From positions 1 through 6,884 of the forward strand of contig CALEMD010000251.1 of assembly GCA_937902945.1 (NCBI GenBank): a stretch of 6,884 bases of DNA, read 5' to 3'. The notes under the pieces were generated by a model that did no database searches, was not told where the DNA came from, and was given only the letters and a program-made list of their open reading frames with translations. The position numbers were made by a program, and so were the translations under genes. Below, one piece after another: positions 6,835-6,884 of the stretch (the first letter of the stretch is position 1; each line of letters starts with the position of its first letter). Source of the stretch: an uncultured Erysipelotrichaceae bacterium (lineage in GTDB: Bacteria; Bacillota_I; Bacilli_A; Erysipelotrichales; Erysipelotrichaceae).

Positions 6835-6884
6835 TTTCTTGGTATATACAAATTAGCCCATCTAACTAAGGGTAACCTGTATAC
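6835..6884 (-). other. Upstream region of the DUF885 gene, 50 bases, no convincing signal
   Basis: The 50 bases before the DUF885 start are non-coding as far as can be seen. They contain a short imperfect inverted repeat (TTACCC and GGGCTAA separated by 10 bases on the minus strand) with only a short T run after it, too weak to call a terminator. No good -35/-10 pair is visible, so the promoter probably lies beyond the window or the gene is read from upstream. Confidence 0.35.

Noticed and set aside
6843..6848. TATATA on the minus strand as a -10 box for the DUF885 gene
   Set aside because: It is only 8 bases before the ATG, matches the consensus poorly and has no -35 partner, so it would give an almost leaderless message.

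Overview
The window looks like a chromosomal segment of an anaerobic, gut-type Firmicute. The evidence is a glgC-glgD pair (the paralogous GlgD subunit is characteristic of Firmicutes), strong AGGAGG-type ribosome binding sites, and exported proteins with Gram-positive export and anchoring signals. The moderate G+C content and the lipoprotein and hydrolase types would fit Erysipelotrichia or a related class, but the sequence alone does not fix the genus. All six genes are on the minus strand and tightly packed, and the only intergenic gap of note is 83 bases.

Read in the direction of transcription (high to low coordinates), the first block is 6834-2989. It starts with a secreted, membrane-tethered DUF885-family putative zinc metallopeptidase. 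A lipoprotein with an alpha/beta-hydrolase fold follows, its start overlapping the end of the first gene by 14 bases. Next comes ung (uracil-DNA glycosylase), 8 bases after the lipoprotein stop. The spacing suggests one transcript, although ung has no obvious functional link to the two exported proteins.

The second block is 2905-1, the glycogen synthesis operon glgC-glgD-glgA. GlgC (with GlgD as its regulatory partner) makes ADP-glucose from glucose-1-phosphate and ATP. GlgA transfers the glucose to the growing alpha-1,4-glucan. glgA runs off the left edge, leaving 208 N-terminal residues. Each of the three genes has a purine-rich Shine-Dalgarno site exactly 8 bases before its ATG, and the glgD site overlaps the glgC stop codon, pointing to translational coupling. 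The ung-glgC gap holds a perfect TATAAT on the minus strand and a 17-base imperfect palindrome where the -35 box should be. This is the best candidate control region of the operon.

I see no RNA genes, insertion sequences, CRISPR arrays or convincing terminators. The most unusual item is the alpha/beta-hydrolase lipoprotein: its catalytic Asp and His seem kept, but Gly stands where the nucleophile Ser is expected, so it may be a pseudo-enzyme. No clearly new multi-gene system is evident.
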